64,000 nucleotides of DNA from contig NC_008709.1 in the NCBI RefSeq assembly GCF_000015285.1, positions 248,001-312,000 of the forward strand, written 5' to 3'. The translations under genes and the position numbers were made by a program. The notes beneath the pieces were generated by a model. That model saw only the letters and a list, made by a program, of their open reading frames with translations. It did no database searches and was not told the DNA's origin. Shown here one piece after another: positions 37,034-48,410 of this stretch (positions within the stretch are counted from its first letter, which is position 1; each line of letters starts with the position of its first letter). The stretch comes from Psychromonas ingrahamii 37 (lineage in GTDB: Bacteria; Pseudomonadota; Gammaproteobacteria; Enterobacterales; Psychromonadaceae).

Positions 37034-39670
37034 TTAACCTGTATTACGAAGTCCTGCGGCAATACCGGCAATAGTGACCATCAGTGCCTGGTCGACCACC
37101 GGACAAATTTCATCACCATTTTCACGTGAACGGTAAAGGAGCTCTGCTTGTAACATGTTGAGCGGATCAACATAAGGGTTACGCAGTGAAATAGACTCCT
37201 TAATCCAAGGCTGTTCCTGCATCAATTGATGATCCGGAATAGTTTCTAAAACAGTCTCTCGAGTGAGTGTGAGGTTATCACGTAAACGTTGTCCAAGTGG
37301 CCATAATTCTTTCGGCACAAGGCGTTCTTCGTAGAATTTAGTGAGTTCCTCATCCGCTTTTAAAAATACCATTTCAAACATTTCTAAACGGGTGTGGAAA
37401 AATGGCCAGTGTTGATACATCTCCTGAAGCAGCGGTTTTTTTCCTTCATTCAATAATGTTTTTAGTGAGGTACCTGCCCCAAGCCATGCTGGCAACATTA
37501 AACGATTTTGACTCCAGGCGAAAATCCACGGAATAGCGCGCAAGCTTTCTATACCACCGCTTGGTTTGCGCTTAGAAGGACGACTGCCTAGCGCTAATTT
37601 ACCCAGTTCCACTTCCGGGGTTACGCTGCGGAAGTAGGGGACAAAATCTGGCTCTTCGCGCACAAAATGGCGGTATTCCTGACAAGACTGATCTGAAAAC
37701 TGTTGCATTACATCACGCCATTCCTGTTTTGGCGCAGGTGGCGGCAGCAGGTTAGCCTCTAATACCGCAGCGGCATATTGGTTTAAACTTTGCACCGCAA
37801 CTTTTGGTAAACCAAATTTAAAGCGGATCATCTCACCCTGTTCAGTGACCCGTAAGCCACCTTTTAAAGATCCCGGCGGTTGTGATAATAAGGCTTGGCG
37901 AGCCGGCGCACCACCACGACCTATTGTGCCGCCACGTCCGTGGAATAAAACCAGATTGATATCATTTTCAGCACTGAGTTTAACCAATGCCTCCTGCGAT
38001 GTATATTGTGCCCAGTTGGCGGCTATCACCCCCGCATCTTTGGCTGAGTCGGAGTAACCTATCATGACATGCTGAATACCATTGATATAACCACGATACC
38101 AATCGATAGCAAACAAGCGTTTCATCACTGCTGCCGAGTTATTCAAATCGTCAAGCGTTTCGAATAATGGCGCAACAGGAATACGGAACGGACAGCCCAC
38201 TTCTTTTAATATTAACTGTACAGCCAGTACATCGGATGCCTGGCGTGCCATAGAGATAATATAGATACCTAAAGCTTCAGGATCTGTTTGCGCAACAACT
38301 TTACAGGTATCTAATACTTCCTGTACTTCTGCAGATGGGTTCCACTGAGAGGGGAAGAGTGGTCGCTTATTGTTAAGTTCCTGCAGTAAAAAGGCCTGCT
38401 TGTCTTCTTCATTCCAGGCATTGTAATCACCAATGCCTAAGTAGCGGGTTAATTCCGATAATGTATTGCCGTGGCGTTCAGCATCTTGACGGATATCCAG
38501 TTTTAACAGGTTGATACCAAAACAGTTGAGGCGGCGTAAAATATCTAAAATTAAACCATTGGCAATGGAGTTCATCCCCATATTCTTAAGGGAGTGATAA
38601 CATAAAAGCAGTGGTTCTTTTAACTGTTTGCTGGTGGTGATAATATCTTTTTCATCACTGCGCTGATTCTGCAAAGTGGCACTTAAAGATGCTAAAGTTT
38701 CTTTTAATTCCGAGCGCAATTTGCGTAAAATAGCACGGTAAGGTTCAGCCGCATTATCTCCAACCACTGATCGAAGAGCTGGATCGCAGTTATCCATTGA
38801 TAACTCATCGGTGAGTTGGCTAATATCTTTAAGGTATAAACTAACCGCGACCCAACGGCTGGATAATAATACTTCCTGGGTTACTTTGGCGGTTACAAAG
38901 GGGTTGCCATCTCGGTCGCCGCCCATCCATGAGGTAAAGGTGATGGGGGACGCTTCAAGGGGTAATGATAAACCTAAACCGCTTTGTAATTCACTTTCCA
39001 GATCGCGAATAAATTGCGGAACAGCCTGCCATAAACTTTTTTCAATGGTCGCAAATCCCCATTTAGCTTCATCTACCGGAGTCGGACGCTTTTGGCGAAT
39101 ATCATTGGTATGCCAGGCTTGGGTGATTAACTGCTCTAAACGATTTAACAAAAGGTCGCGTTCTTTATCAGAAATATCGCTAATTTCTAAATAACTCAGA
39201 CAGTCATTAATGGCGATATGCTTATGGATAAGTGTGCGCCGCGTTATTTCGGTAGGGTGAGCGGTCAGTACCATCTCCATTTTTAATTCATTAACGCTCT
39301 GCTGCATTTCCTGCTGCGATAAATTGGAATTTTTAAATTTGCTTATTAAATCTTTGATTGGCTCCGGTGCACAGACCCCACTGTCGCAGTGGCGAGAAAT
39401 GCCATGAAACTGCTCAGCGATATTTGCCAGGTTTAGAAAGTGGGTAAAAGCACGCGCAACAGGGACTAATTCATCATCGGAAAGATGGGTCAACATGTCG
39501 ATCAGTGCGACACCATCCTGTTGATTACCCGCACGGGAGGATTTGGATAGTTGACGGATAGTTTCTATTTTATCCAGAAACTCTTCACCGAGATGACCAC
39601 CAATGCTTTTACCAAGCAGCTGTCCTAATAAACTGACGTTACTGCGTAAATTTGAATATTCTTCTGTCAT
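37034..39670 (-). CDS. ppc: Phosphoenolpyruvate carboxylase
   Basis: Anaplerotic enzyme making oxaloacetate from PEP and bicarbonate. The 878 aa protein (E. coli 883) has the catalytic His in [12 protein letters not shown] (about residue 137), [11 protein letters not shown], the [17 protein letters not shown] segment (about 580) and the invariant C-terminal RNTG. It lies beside argE as in E. coli (ppc-argE-argC...). The ATG at 39670 is preceded by GGAGGGC. Confidence 0.97.
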   Translation of the reverse strand: MTEEYSNLRSNVSLLGQLLGKSIGGHLGEEFLDKIETIRQLSKSSRAGNQQDGVALIDMLTHLSDDELVPVARAFTHFLNLANIAEQFHGISRHCDSGVCAPEPIKDLISKFKNSNLSQQEMQQSVNELKMEMVLTAHPTEITRRTLIHKHIAINDCLSYLEISDISDKERDLLLNRLEQLITQAWHTNDIRQKRPTPVDEAKWGFATIEKSLWQAVPQFIRDLESELQSGLGLSLPLEASPITFTSWMGGDRDGNPFVTAKVTQEVLLSSRWVAVSLYLKDISQLTDELSMDNCDPALRSVVGDNAAEPYRAILRKLRSELKETLASLSATLQNQRSDEKDIITTSKQLKEPLLLCYHSLKNMGMNSIANGLILDILRRLNCFGINLLKLDIRQDAERHGNTLSELTRYLGIGDYNAWNEEDKQAFLLQELNNKRPLFPSQWNPSAEVQEVLDTCKVVAQTDPEALGIYIISMARQASDVLAVQLILKEVGCPFRIPVAPLFETLDDLNNSAAVMKRLFAIDWYRGYINGIQHVMIGYSDSAKDAGVIAANWAQYTSQEALVKLSAENDINLVLFHGRGGTIGRGGAPARQALLSQPPGSLKGGLRVTEQGEMIRFKFGLPKVAVQSLNQYAAAVLEANLLPPPAPKQEWRDVMQQFSDQSCQEYRHFVREEPDFVPYFRSVTPEVELGKLALGSRPSKRKPSGGIESLRAIPWIFAWSQNRLMLPAWLGAGTSLKTLLNEGKKPLLQEMYQHWPFFHTRLEMFEMVFLKADEELTKFYEERLVPKELWPLGQRLRDNLTLTRETVLETIPDHQLMQEQPWIKESISLRNPYVDPLNMLQAELLYRSRENGDEICPVVDQALMVTIAGIAAGLRNTG

Positions 39671-39813
39671 ATGCCCTCCGAATTAGTAATAAAACTACAT
39701 AAAATCACATAAAAAAATAAAGTAACAACAATAAACTATCAGATTAAGGTCAGCAGTCAACGATCCATCACAAAATAAAGGTCTTTATTGGATCTAAAAA
39801 CCTCATTAAGTAA

Positions 39814-40962
39814 TTAAATTACACAATAGTGATTAATTAATTTTTTAATCACTTCTTTGGTTGGTTTGACAAAGGAAAGATCTAAATACTCATTTGGCTG
39901 GTGGGCCTGGCTTATGTGTCCCGGTCCTAAAATAATGGTATCGCAGCCGAGCTGTTGAATAAAAGGGGCCTCGGTACAGTAATTAGCGCTCTGTGCCGGG
40001 TTGCCGGTGAAAATTTCAGCGTTATTAATCAAGTCTGAATGCGCCGGGCATTGATATGAAGGAATGGGCTCATGCAAATGGTAAATCTCTACACTCTTCG
40101 GGTAGCGCTTTTCAATTTCAGACAAGGCCTGTTTGACGGTAATAAATAGCTCACTGGTGGTAATACCCGGAATAGGACGCATATCAATGTGCAGCTCACA
40201 GCAGCCACAAATTCGGTTGGGGCTATCGCCTCCACTGATTGCCCCAAAATTAAGAGTTGGATAGGGCACATCAAAGTGGGGATTGTGGTATTTTTCTTTA
40301 AACTGTTGCTGTACTTTTTTTAATTCCCCAATCACCAGATGCATTATTTCAATGGCGTTTAGGCCTTTATCCGGATCTGAGCTGTGTCCACTTCGGCCGG
40401 TAATGCGTATACCCTCGGACATATGGCCTTTATGCATGGTAACAGGCGCCATTCCCGTTGGCTCGCCAATCACGGCATAATCCGGGCGAAAAGTTTTTTG
40501 TTCGGCTATTTCCTGCGCACCGGCCATAGTGGTTTCTTCATCTGCGGTTGCTAAAATGCGCAGGGGTTTATTCAGCTTATTGATATCGATCTCTTTTAAC
40601 ACTTCAATAACAAAGGCAAAAAAACCTTTCATATCAATGCTGCCCAGACCATATAAGCGATTGTCTTTCTCCGTCAAGGTAAAAGGGTCGGTTGTCCACT
40701 TACCCGCGTCGTAGGGGACGGTATCCGTATGACCTGCGAGTAATAAACCCCCATCACCCTCACCGAGTGTGGCGATTAAATTGTATTTACCGGGCGCACT
40801 GCGGACAGCTTGTATCTCACTTTTAAAGCCCAACTCTTCTAACCAGCTGGCAAGCTGATTAATGACGTTTAAGTTACTTTGATCCCAGGATGGATCCGTT
40901 GAACTAATGGACGGTATCTTAATAAGATCTTTGTAGAGGTTTAAAAAAGTAGGTAAAGCCAT
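39814..40962 (-). CDS. argE: Acetylornithine deacetylase ArgE
   Basis: M20-family zinc hydrolase releasing ornithine from N-acetylornithine. The 382 aa protein (E. coli 383) has [10 protein letters not shown] (metal His and Asp), [23 protein letters not shown] (catalytic Glu pair) and the C-terminal [17 protein letters not shown] metal His. It is divergent from argCBFGH across a 524-bp spacer. The ATG at 40962 follows AAAAGGTG. ArgR control from the shared spacer is likely. Confidence 0.96.
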   Translation of the reverse strand: MALPTFLNLYKDLIKIPSISSTDPSWDQSNLNVINQLASWLEELGFKSEIQAVRSAPGKYNLIATLGEGDGGLLLAGHTDTVPYDAGKWTTDPFTLTEKDNRLYGLGSIDMKGFFAFVIEVLKEIDINKLNKPLRILATADEETTMAGAQEIAEQKTFRPDYAVIGEPTGMAPVTMHKGHMSEGIRITGRSGHSSDPDKGLNAIEIMHLVIGELKKVQQQFKEKYHNPHFDVPYPTLNFGAISGGDSPNRICGCCELHIDMRPIPGITTSELFITVKQALSEIEKRYPKSVEIYHLHEPIPSYQCPAHSDLINNAEIFTGNPAQSANYCTEAPFIQQLGCDTIILGPGHISQAHQPNEYLDLSFVKPTKEVIKKLINHYCVI

Positions 40963-41363
40963 AAGAGCACCTTTTAAAAAATAAAGAAAAGAGAGAGTAA
41001 GCTAACAGAAAAATATATTACACCCAAAGAATCATGAATGTTAAGAAAGTATTAATGTAATGACTCAGTACCTTTAATTAAGGTTAAGAGATAATGCAGT
41101 TGTCCTGCCAGAACTGAATTTGGGTTGATGCACTAAATAATACTTAGCTTTATTGTTAATTAGTTGCCAGAACACTATCATACAAAAATAAAATTTAGAT
41201 ATTATCAACCTGTCAATAATTAAAGTGACCAACAGCTATCAGGTTATTTCTTTCTCTATATTTTTCTGCTGTGTTTATTGGTCATTATATTTTATGGAGT
41301 AGCATTTATTACTGCTTTAATAAGCTATTTTTTTGGCTGCAAGGTTTAAAGTACAATACTAGT
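40963..41363. other. argE-argC divergent regulatory spacer
   Basis: No gene. AT-rich. ARG boxes lie at its argC end (41364-41398). I could not identify a convincing argE-proximal ARG box or promoter. A TACAAT at 41352-41357 could be an argC -10 element. Confidence 0.5.
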
Positions 41364-41398
41364 TAAGTAAGTATTCATTATTATTGCATAAATAATCA
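41364..41398 (+). promoter_or_regulatory. Tandem ARG boxes (ArgR operator) of argCBFGH
   Basis: TGCATAAATAATCA at 41385-41398 matches the ARG box core TGAATWWWWATTCA at 12 of 14 positions. TAAGTAAGTATTCA at 41364-41377 matches at 11 of 14. Their starts are exactly 21 bp apart, the usual 3-bp spacing of paired 18-bp boxes bound by hexameric ArgR. The pair lies about 90 bp before the argC start. Confidence 0.75.
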
Positions 41399-41486
41399 AA
41401 TGTAATTAAAATGTCTTTCTCTCGGGAATATTTCTATTTATACTATTTTCCCTTTTTTTAATACCGCAAATGAAATGGAACTTCTT

Positions 41487-42497
41487 ATGTTAAAAGCCAT
41501 TATAGTGGGCGCAAGTGGTTATACGGGCGCCGAATTAGCAAATTTTTTAGTACGTCATCCGCATATTGAATTGGCTGGTTTGTATGTGTCGCCGGGCAGT
41601 CTTGATAAAGGCAAAAAGTTATCTGCACTTTACGGGCATTTATTAGGTGTGGTGGATTTACCTCTGCAGCCTTTGGGCAATGCTGATATTAAAACAGTAT
41701 GTGCTGATATAGATATCGTTATTTTGGCAACGGCGCATGAAGTAAGTCATGATTTAGTGCCGCTTTTTCTTGCTCAAAATACTGCGGTCTTTGATCTCTC
41801 TGGTGCATTTCGTGTTCAAGAAGCCGGTTTTTACGATAAATTTTATGGCTTTACGCACCAGTATCCTGCGTTATTAGAAAAAGCCGTTTACGGTTTAGCT
41901 GAATGGAATTTTGAAGCCGTTAAGAAAACCGATTTAATCGCGGTACCGGGCTGTTACACCACCGCCTCTTTAACAGCATTAAAACCTCTGGTCGAAGCGG
42001 GATTAATTAAAGATAATACAAAACCCACTATTAATGCCACTAGTGGTGCCAGTGGCACTGGGCGTAAAGCGAGCCTCGCCAGTAGTTTTTGTGAGGTGAG
42101 TTTGCAGCCTTATGGGGTTTTTACCCACCGTCATAAACCTGAAATTGATCAGCATTTGGGGATGCCGGTGGTATTTACACCGCATTTAGGCAGCTTTAAA
42201 CGCGGTATATTAGCCAGTATTAATGTGCAGCTAAAAGCGGGTGTGACCGCGCAGCAGGTTAATCAGGCTTACCAGAATGCCTATGCGGATAAGCCCCTTG
42301 TGCGTTTGATGGACGGGACTTATCCTGCCCTTAAAAACGTGGTGGGTACTCCTTTCTGTGATTTAGGTTGGGCTGTGGACGGGGAAGATCTGGTCGCTTT
42401 CAGTGCTATCGATAACCTTCTAAAAGGTGCTTCATCGCAGGCAATACAATGTATTAATTTACGTTTTGGTTTTGCTATCACCACTTCCCTTTTGTAA
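41487..42497 (+). CDS. argC: N-acetyl-gamma-glutamyl-phosphate reductase ArgC
   Basis: NADP-dependent third step of arginine synthesis. [20 protein letters not shown] (Rossmann loop) starts at ATG 41487, with TGGAA upstream; an ATG at 41475 in the same frame is less likely. Catalytic Cys in [11 protein letters not shown] (about residue 152), and [13 protein letters not shown] (substrate-binding His). 336 aa; E. coli 334. First gene of the ArgR-regulated operon, 15 bp before argB. Confidence 0.96.
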   Translation: MLKAIIVGASGYTGAELANFLVRHPHIELAGLYVSPGSLDKGKKLSALYGHLLGVVDLPLQPLGNADIKTVCADIDIVILATAHEVSHDLVPLFLAQNTAVFDLSGAFRVQEAGFYDKFYGFTHQYPALLEKAVYGLAEWNFEAVKKTDLIAVPGCYTTASLTALKPLVEAGLIKDNTKPTINATSGASGTGRKASLASSFCEVSLQPYGVFTHRHKPEIDQHLGMPVVFTPHLGSFKRGILASINVQLKAGVTAQQVNQAYQNAYADKPLVRLMDGTYPALKNVVGTPFCDLGWAVDGEDLVAFSAIDNLLKGASSQAIQCINLRFGFAITTSLL

Positions 42498-42512
42498 GCA
42501 GGATTTTTAAAC

Positions 42513-43295
42513 ATGACTCAAGCATTAAAACCTTTATTAATTAAGCTTGGTGGTGCAGTACTTGAAAATGAGCAGGCATTAGAAAATTTATTTTCAGCAT
42601 TAACCGTTTATTTGCAAACTGAGCAACGACCTCTTCTTATTGTGCATGGTGGAGGTGTGATTGTTGAAGATGTGTTAAAGAAAATGAACATCGTTAGTTA
42701 CAAAAAAGAGGGCTTACGCATTACCCCATTTGAGCAAATTCCTTATGTGGCCGGTGCTCTAGCGGGCACTTCAAATAAACTGTTGATGGCCAAAGCATTA
42801 AAGGCAGGTCTTTCTGCTGTCGGTTTATCGCTTGCGGATGGTTTTAGCTGTAAAGTCACTCAGCTTGATCCTGATTTAGGCGCGGTCGGTATTTGCAGTC
42901 CTAATAACCCTGCCCTGTTAAATACTTTATTAAAAGAGGGCTACTTGCCCGTTATTTCATCTATCGCTATTGGTGATGATGGACGCTTGTACAATGTCAA
43001 TGCTGATCAGGCTGCGATAACGATTTGTGAACTGGTGGGCGCCGAGTTGCTTTTTTTATCCGATGTTGATGGCGTCTGGGATGCGCACAAGCAAGTTATT
43101 CCCGAGCTAAACACGCAATTAGCTGATAGACTTATTGCCGAAAAGGTAATCCAGGATGGGATGGCAGTTAAAGTGAAGGCTGCGCTGCAAGCTGCTGAGC
43201 AATTAGGTTATGTGATGCTGGCAAGTTGGAAAAATCCTGAAAATTTAGTATCATTGCTTGCTGGTCAGGCCGTGGGCACAAAGGTCGTGAAGTAG
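42513..43295 (+). CDS. argB: Acetylglutamate kinase ArgB
   Basis: Phosphorylates N-acetylglutamate. The 260 aa protein (E. coli 258) has [10 protein letters not shown] at residues 10-19, the HGGG substrate loop and [29 protein letters not shown]. It lacks the N-terminal helix of arginine-sensitive hexameric kinases, so feedback control probably acts at the ArgA step. It is followed by argF after 23 bp. Confidence 0.96.
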
Positions 43296-43318
43296 ATCCT
43301 TTAAGTAGAGAGTCAGAT

Positions 43319-44227
43319 ATGAAAAATTTGCTAACAGGTATGGAAATGACTCAGCAACAGGCGTTAGATCTGATTGCTTTGGGAAAAGATTTAAAAGCTA
43401 ATCCGGCTAAATACAGTCAAGCATTAGCGGGTAAAAGTGTTGTTACTTTATTTGAAAAACAATCTTTAAGAACACGTGTTACTTTTGATATTGGGGTTAA
43501 TAAATTAGGCGGCCACGTTGTTTATTTAGATCAATCTAACGGTGAAATGGGCAGTCGTGAAGATGTTAAAGATTTTGCTGCCAATATTTCTCGCTGGGCT
43601 GACTGTATTGTAGCGCGTGTTTTTGACCACAAGACCTTAGTTGAAATGCAGGCTCATTCAAGTGTGCCGGTGATTAACTCATTATGTGATTTGTATCATC
43701 CATGCCAGGCCATGGCTGATTTTTTAACTATCGCTCAGCAGTATGACGATCTCTCTAAAGTGAAAATTGCTTATATTGGTGATGGCAATAATGTCACTCA
43801 TTCGCTGTTTATTGCCGGGGCTATTTTAGGTGCTACCGTGACCGCGGTTTGTCCGGTCGGCCATAGCCCGGATGCGCAAATATTAAAAATGAGCGAGGAG
43901 ATTGCCGCTAAAAATGGTGGTAGCATCCACGTCACTGATAATATTGAAGATATCAAAGGTTATGATGTGGTTTATGGTGATACTTGGCTTTCAATGGGTG
44001 ATGATACACCGCTTGAACAGATCAAAGCTAAATTTATGCCATACCAAATCAATCAAGCATTATTAGATTTAACTGGTATTAAACACGTATTACATTGCCA
44101 ACCAGCCCATCGTGGTTTAGATATCACCTCTGATGTGATGGATGGCCCTGCTTCGTTAATTTTTGACCAGGCAGAAAATAGAATGCACATTCAAAACGCT
44201 ATTATGCTTACCTTAATTAACAAATAA
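43319..44227 (+). CDS. argF: Ornithine carbamoyltransferase ArgF
   Basis: Forms citrulline from ornithine and carbamoyl phosphate. The carbamoyl-phosphate site SLRTRVTFD (about 50-58) and DLYHPCQAMADFLT are complete. At 302 aa it belongs to the short class rather than the 334-aa E. coli type. The C-terminal motif usually read as HCLPA is HCQPAHRG here (about residue 260). Fourth gene in the arg cluster counting argE; it lies between argB and argG, each separated by about 24 bp. Confidence 0.95.
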   Translation: MKNLLTGMEMTQQQALDLIALGKDLKANPAKYSQALAGKSVVTLFEKQSLRTRVTFDIGVNKLGGHVVYLDQSNGEMGSREDVKDFAANISRWADCIVARVFDHKTLVEMQAHSSVPVINSLCDLYHPCQAMADFLTIAQQYDDLSKVKIAYIGDGNNVTHSLFIAGAILGATVTAVCPVGHSPDAQILKMSEEIAAKNGGSIHVTDNIEDIKGYDVVYGDTWLSMGDDTPLEQIKAKFMPYQINQALLDLTGIKHVLHCQPAHRGLDITSDVMDGPASLIFDQAENRMHIQNAIMLTLINK

Positions 44228-44251
44228 ATGCAGACGAAAGGAAAATAATCA

Positions 44252-45460
44252 ATGAGTAAAGTTAAAAAAGTGGTACTCGCATATTCAGGTGGCCTGGATA
44301 CTTCGGCAATCATTCCATGGTTAAAAGAGACCTATGATGATTGTGAAATCATCGCTTTTTGTGCCGATGTTGGTCAGGGCGCTGAAGAGTTAGTGGGATT
44401 AGAGGAAAAAGCATTAGCATCGGGCGCTTCTGAGTGCCATATTGTTGATCTGAAAGAAGAGTTTGTTAAGGATTATATCTATCCGACTATGGCATCGGGT
44501 GCTGTTTATGAGGGTACTTACCTGTTAGGCACCGCAATGGCGCGCCCAATTATTGCTAAAGCGCAGGTTGAAGTGGCACTTAAAGTCGGTGCTGACGCGT
44601 TATGTCATGGTTGTACCGGTAAAGGTAATGACCAAATCCGTTTTGAAAGCTGTTTTGCCGCATTGGCCCCTGAGTTGCAGGTGATTGCTCCTTGGCGTGA
44701 ATGGGAAATGGAATCGCGTGAAGATTTACTTGATTACCTTGCCGAGCGTAATATCGAAACAACAGCAAGTGCGACTAAAATCTATAGTCGTGACGCCAAT
44801 GCATGGCATATTTCTCACGAAGGTGGTGAGCTGGAAAATCCATGGAATGCACCAAGCAAAGGCGTTTGGACATTAACCGTTGATCCTGAAGACGCACCTG
44901 ATAAACCTGAATACTTAACTATTAAAGTTGAAAATGCCCGTGTTGTTGCCGTTGACGGTGTTGAGCTTTCTCCCTATGACGCACTGATGCTGTTAAATGA
45001 AAAAGCGGCAGCGCATGGTGTAGGTCGTGTTGATATCACTGAGAACCGTACTGTTGGTATGAAGTCTCGTGGTTGTTACGAAACGCCTGGAGGTACCGTG
45101 ATGGTAGCTGCGCTGCGCGGTATCGATGAACTCGTTCATGACAAACCAGCCCGCAAATGGCGCGACCAAGTGGGTCAGGAATTCACTCACTTAGTCTATG
45201 ACGGGCGTTGGTTTACACCACTTTGCGGCTCTTTATTAGCCGCTTCTGAAGCATTGGCAAAAGATGTTAATGGTGAAGTCGTTGTTAAAATGTATAAAGG
45301 TCAAGTGACGGCAGAGCAAAAACGCTCTCCAAACAGCTTATATTCTGAAGAGTTTGCGACATTTGGTGATGATAACGTTTATAATCAAAAACATGCAGAA
45401 GGTTTTATCCGTTTATATTCACTTTCAAGCCGTATCCGTACCTTGAACAGTAAAAAATAA
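44252..45460 (+). CDS. argG: Argininosuccinate synthase ArgG
   Basis: ATP-dependent condensation of citrulline and aspartate. The 402 aa protein is of the short class with [15 protein letters not shown] (ATP loop, residues 9-23), [13 protein letters not shown] and [14 protein letters not shown]. coli ArgG (447 aa) is the other subtype. ATG 44252 follows GAAAGGAAAA. A strong hairpin terminator (45482-45515) follows, before argH. Confidence 0.97.
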   Translation: MSKVKKVVLAYSGGLDTSAIIPWLKETYDDCEIIAFCADVGQGAEELVGLEEKALASGASECHIVDLKEEFVKDYIYPTMASGAVYEGTYLLGTAMARPIIAKAQVEVALKVGADALCHGCTGKGNDQIRFESCFAALAPELQVIAPWREWEMESREDLLDYLAERNIETTASATKIYSRDANAWHISHEGGELENPWNAPSKGVWTLTVDPEDAPDKPEYLTIKVENARVVAVDGVELSPYDALMLLNEKAAAHGVGRVDITENRTVGMKSRGCYETPGGTVMVAALRGIDELVHDKPARKWRDQVGQEFTHLVYDGRWFTPLCGSLLAASEALAKDVNGEVVVKMYKGQVTAEQKRSPNSLYSEEFATFGDDNVYNQKHAEGFIRLYSLSSRIRTLNSKK

Positions 45461-45481
45461 GCATTAAATCTGACATATTAC

Positions 45482-45522
45482 AATTCCCGTCCTGTATTTT
45501 CACAGGGCGGGAATTTCTATTT
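45482..45522 (+). terminator. Intrinsic terminator between argG and argH(A)
   Basis: AATTCCCGTCCTGT (45482-45495) and ACAGGGCGGGAATT (45502-45515) form a 14-bp stem with one G-U pair, then a T-rich tail. It divides the arg operon, so argH(A) may be partly or separately transcribed. Confidence 0.8.
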
Positions 45523-45603
45523 TTATCTGTTTTTTTTTAAAGTATATAAAAATAGATTCTAAAAAATAGCTACAACAAACCAAGAAAGTGATGGAGCATC
45601 AAA

Positions 45604-47484
45604 ATGGCATTATGGGGCGGACGTTTTAGCCACGCGGCAGACGTAAAATTTAAATTGTTTAATGATTCATTAAGATTCGATTATCGTCTTGCGGAACAAG
45701 ACATTATTGGTTCAATAGCTTGGTCAAAAGCGTTACAAACAGTTGATGTATTAACCAATGATGAACAAAAACGCTTAGAAGCTGCGTTAAATGAATTATT
45801 AGTATCAGTTAAAGATAATCCTGAGCTGGTATTACAATCCGATGCCGAAGATATCCATTCTTGGACAGAAGGACAACTGATTAATAAAATCGGTGACTTA
45901 GGTAAAAAATTACATACGGGTCGTAGTCGTAATGATCAGGTTGCAACGGATTTAAAGCTTTGGTGTAAAAAAAGAGCACAGGAATTAGTTGTCCATCTGG
46001 ATGCATTGGAAGCCAAGCTCATCGAACTGGCACGTATTCACCAGGGGGTTGTTCTACCGGGTTATACACATTTACAACGCGCACAACCGGTGACATTTTC
46101 GCACTGGTGTTTAGCCTATTTAGAAATGTTAGAGCGTGACCATGATCGTTTGGAAGGCTGCCTTGAACGCCTTGATACTTGTCCTTTGGGCAGTGGCGCA
46201 TTGGCAGGAACAGGCTATGCAATAGATCGCACCGCATTAGCACACTCTCTTGGATTTAAACGTGCGACGCGCAACAGCTTAGATGCTGTTTCCGACCGCG
46301 ACCATGTTGTTGAGTTGATGAGCTGTGCAACGATGTCCATGATGCATATGTCGCGCATGGCAGAAGATCTGATCTTCTATAACAGTGGTGAGTCAGGATT
46401 TATTGAGATGTCTGATTTAGTGACGTCCGGATCATCATTAATGCCGCAAAAGAAAAATCCTGATGCAATGGAATTGATTCGTGGCAGAACCGGCCGTGTA
46501 TTTGGCTCATTAGCGGCTATGTTAATGACGCTTAAAGGTCTGCCGCTTGCTTATAACAAAGATATGCAGGAAGACAAAGAAGGTTTATTCGACTCTCTGG
46601 ACACTTGGGGAGACTGTTTAGAAATGGCAGCAATGGCCTTAACCGATCTTAAAGTGAACGAAGAACGCACCAAAGAAGCAGCCCAGGGCGGGTATTCAAA
46701 CGCCACTGAACTTGCTGATTACCTGGTTGCTAAAGGCATTCCATTCCGTGAAGCACACCATATTGTAGGTGTTGCCGTTGTCGGGGCGATTGAGAAGGGC
46801 ATACCACTGGAAGATTTAACGGTCACCCAATTTAAAGAGTTTTCTTCTGTGATTGAAGATGACGTTTATCCGGTATTGACGCTCGAAGCAACACTTGCCG
46901 CACGTAAAGCACTCGGTGGTGTTTCACCTGAGCAGATTGAATATGCACTAACGGAAGCAGAACAACGCTTAGCAGATCGTGATACATCGGGCATTGTGAT
47001 AAGAGCGGCTCGTTTAACAGACATCGATCGTATTGAAGCAATGGTTAACCACTTGGCTGATACAGGCGAAAACCTTCGAAGAGATAAGACCGACTTAGCG
47101 GAGTCAGTGGCTGAATTTGCAGTAGCTGAAATAGATGGCAAAGTCACGGCCTGTGCTTCAGTGCATATCTATGATACCGGTTTAGCCGAAATTCGCTCAT
47201 TAGGTGTAGAGCCTGGTTTTGAACGCCGTGGTCAAGGTAGCGCATTAGTGGATTTCTTAGTTAAACGTACAGAAAAACAAGCGATCAAGCGTCTATTCGT
47301 ATTAACACGCATGCCAGACTTCTTTATGAAGCTTGGTTTTAGTCCCGAAAGTAAGACTACGATGCCGGAAAAAGTCTTAAAAGATTGTTCAATGTTTGTG
47401 AGTGAACATGCAAGTGATGAAAAGGCACTAGAGTTGAATTACAAAACAAGTATGTTGCTCCATAAAGGAATGAGCAAAATTTAA
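45604..47484 (+). CDS. argH: ArgH(A) fusion: argininosuccinate lyase plus N-acetylglutamate synthase domain
   Basis: 626 aa, against about 457 for ArgH alone. Residues 1 to about 455 are argininosuccinate lyase (signature [15 protein letters not shown] near 280; [13 protein letters not shown] near 82). Residues about 460-626 are a GNAT acetyltransferase with the acetyl-CoA loop [14 protein letters not shown] (about 540) and C-terminal [13 protein letters not shown], matching the short ArgA-type domain. One protein thus covers the first and last steps of arginine synthesis, as in Moritella and relatives. Its own promoter is likely because a terminator precedes it. No other argA is seen in the window. 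Confidence 0.96.
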   Translation: MALWGGRFSHAADVKFKLFNDSLRFDYRLAEQDIIGSIAWSKALQTVDVLTNDEQKRLEAALNELLVSVKDNPELVLQSDAEDIHSWTEGQLINKIGDLGKKLHTGRSRNDQVATDLKLWCKKRAQELVVHLDALEAKLIELARIHQGVVLPGYTHLQRAQPVTFSHWCLAYLEMLERDHDRLEGCLERLDTCPLGSGALAGTGYAIDRTALAHSLGFKRATRNSLDAVSDRDHVVELMSCATMSMMHMSRMAEDLIFYNSGESGFIEMSDLVTSGSSLMPQKKNPDAMELIRGRTGRVFGSLAAMLMTLKGLPLAYNKDMQEDKEGLFDSLDTWGDCLEMAAMALTDLKVNEERTKEAAQGGYSNATELADYLVAKGIPFREAHHIVGVAVVGAIEKGIPLEDLTVTQFKEFSSVIEDDVYPVLTLEATLAARKALGGVSPEQIEYALTEAEQRLADRDTSGIVIRAARLTDIDRIEAMVNHLADTGENLRRDKTDLAESVAEFAVAEIDGKVTACASVHIYDTGLAEIRSLGVEPGFERRGQGSALVDFLVKRTEKQAIKRLFVLTRMPDFFMKLGFSPESKTTMPEKVLKDCSMFVSEHASDEKALELNYKTSMLLHKGMSKI

Positions 47485-47496
47485 AATAACCTATCT

Positions 47497-47528
47497 ATTT
47501 GTTCCCACGTTTCTGCGTGGGAACAAAT
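47497..47528. terminator. Perfect 13-bp hairpin between convergent genes
   Basis: ATTTGTTCCCACG (47497-47509), loop TTTCTG, and CGTGGGAACAAAT (47516-47528). It carries A/T tails on both sides but no long T-run. It probably ends both argH(A) and the carbonic-anhydrase-like gene. Confidence 0.65.
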
Positions 47529-47532
47529 AATG

Positions 47533-48072
47533 TTAACCCTGAGCAATATACTCATTTTTTAGTGTGACATAATGCGCTGCAGAACGTGGCAGAAAGGCAA
47601 GTTCATCATCAGTTAATTTACGCGCCGCTTTAGCGGGAGAGCCGATATAAAGGTAACCTGATTCAAGATGCTTATTTGGCGGAACTAATGCACCGGCGGC
47701 TAAAATAACATCATCATCAATTTGTGCATTATCTAATACTATAGCGCCCATACCAATTAAAACCCGATTACCAATCCTGCAGGCATGTAACATAGCTTTG
47801 TGACCGACGGTGACATCGTCCCCAATGATTAAAGGATATCCATCAATGCTTGCTTCACCTGCGCGGGCGACATGTAATATCGATCCATCCTGAATATTGC
47901 TGCGTTTACCTATCGTTATAAAGTTAACATCTCCCCTTACAACGCACATTGGCCAAATATTGACATCATCACCTAAAGTGACATCGCCAATAATAGAAGA
48001 AAAAGGATCAATATAAACAGAATCGCCAAGAACAGGAAAAGAATTTTTGTAACCGCGTAATACAGGAAGCAT
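47533..48072 (-). CDS. Gamma-carbonic-anhydrase-like hexapeptide-repeat protein (YrdA type)
   Basis: Left-handed beta-helix protein. Repeats such as IIGDVTLGDDVNIWPMCVVRGD and repeated I-x-G-x-x-x-x-I hexapeptides run from residue 20 to 130. Candidate metal ligands are His in ILHVA and in VGHKAMLHAC. Relatives (E. coli YrdA/CaiE family) bind zinc; carbonic anhydrase activity is often unproven. ATG 48072 with GAGG upstream gives 179 aa; a TTG four codons earlier is unlikely. Convergent with argH(A). Confidence 0.85.
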   Translation of the reverse strand: MLPVLRGYKNSFPVLGDSVYIDPFSSIIGDVTLGDDVNIWPMCVVRGDVNFITIGKRSNIQDGSILHVARAGEASIDGYPLIIGDDVTVGHKAMLHACRIGNRVLIGMGAIVLDNAQIDDDVILAAGALVPPNKHLESGYLYIGSPAKAARKLTDDELAFLPRSAAHYVTLKNEYIAQG

Positions 48073-48213
48073 AATAAACCTCAATAAATAAATAAGAAAA
48101 CAAACTATACGGCAAAATCATGTGGGTAATAAAGCAAAGTTTGTGGATAAGTTGTTTGTAAGGCGTGTATAAAAACTAATTGCAAAAACAGGCTGTTTTA
48201 TGCAAATAAACCC

Positions 48214-48241
48214 TTGCCAACGTTAACAAAATCCCTATAAT
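48214..48241 (+). promoter_or_regulatory. rRNA operon promoter P1
   Basis: TTGCCA (48214-48219), a 16-base spacer, and a perfect TATAAT (48236-48241) followed by the GC-rich discriminator GCGCCCC typical of stringently controlled rrn promoters. It is preceded by an A/T-rich UP-like stretch. Confidence 0.75.
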
Positions 48242-48348
48242 GCGCCCCACGGAAACGGGAAAGACGCAAGTCAAACCGGTTACTTAGAACGAAAGAGATT
48301 AAGTTTTTAATAACGTTAAACGTTGATTAAAAACATTAAAAATAATCA

Positions 48349-48376
48349 TTGACATCGTTTGCAGGTAGCGTAATAT
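48349..48376 (+). promoter_or_regulatory. rRNA operon promoter P2
   Basis: Perfect TTGACA (48349-48354), a 16-base spacer, and TAATAT (48371-48376), preceded by A/T-rich DNA. It lies about 135 bp downstream of P1. Confidence 0.75.
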
Positions 48377-48397
48377 ATGCACCTCGCCGAAAGGCAC

Positions 48398-48410
48398 GCT
48401 CTTTAACAAT
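48398..48410 (+). promoter_or_regulatory. boxA antitermination site of the 16S leader
   Basis: GCTCTTTAACAAT matches the rrn boxA consensus. It lies about 20 bp after the P2 -10 and recruits the NusB/NusE antitermination complex. The remaining leader to 48670 has no gene. Confidence 0.8.
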
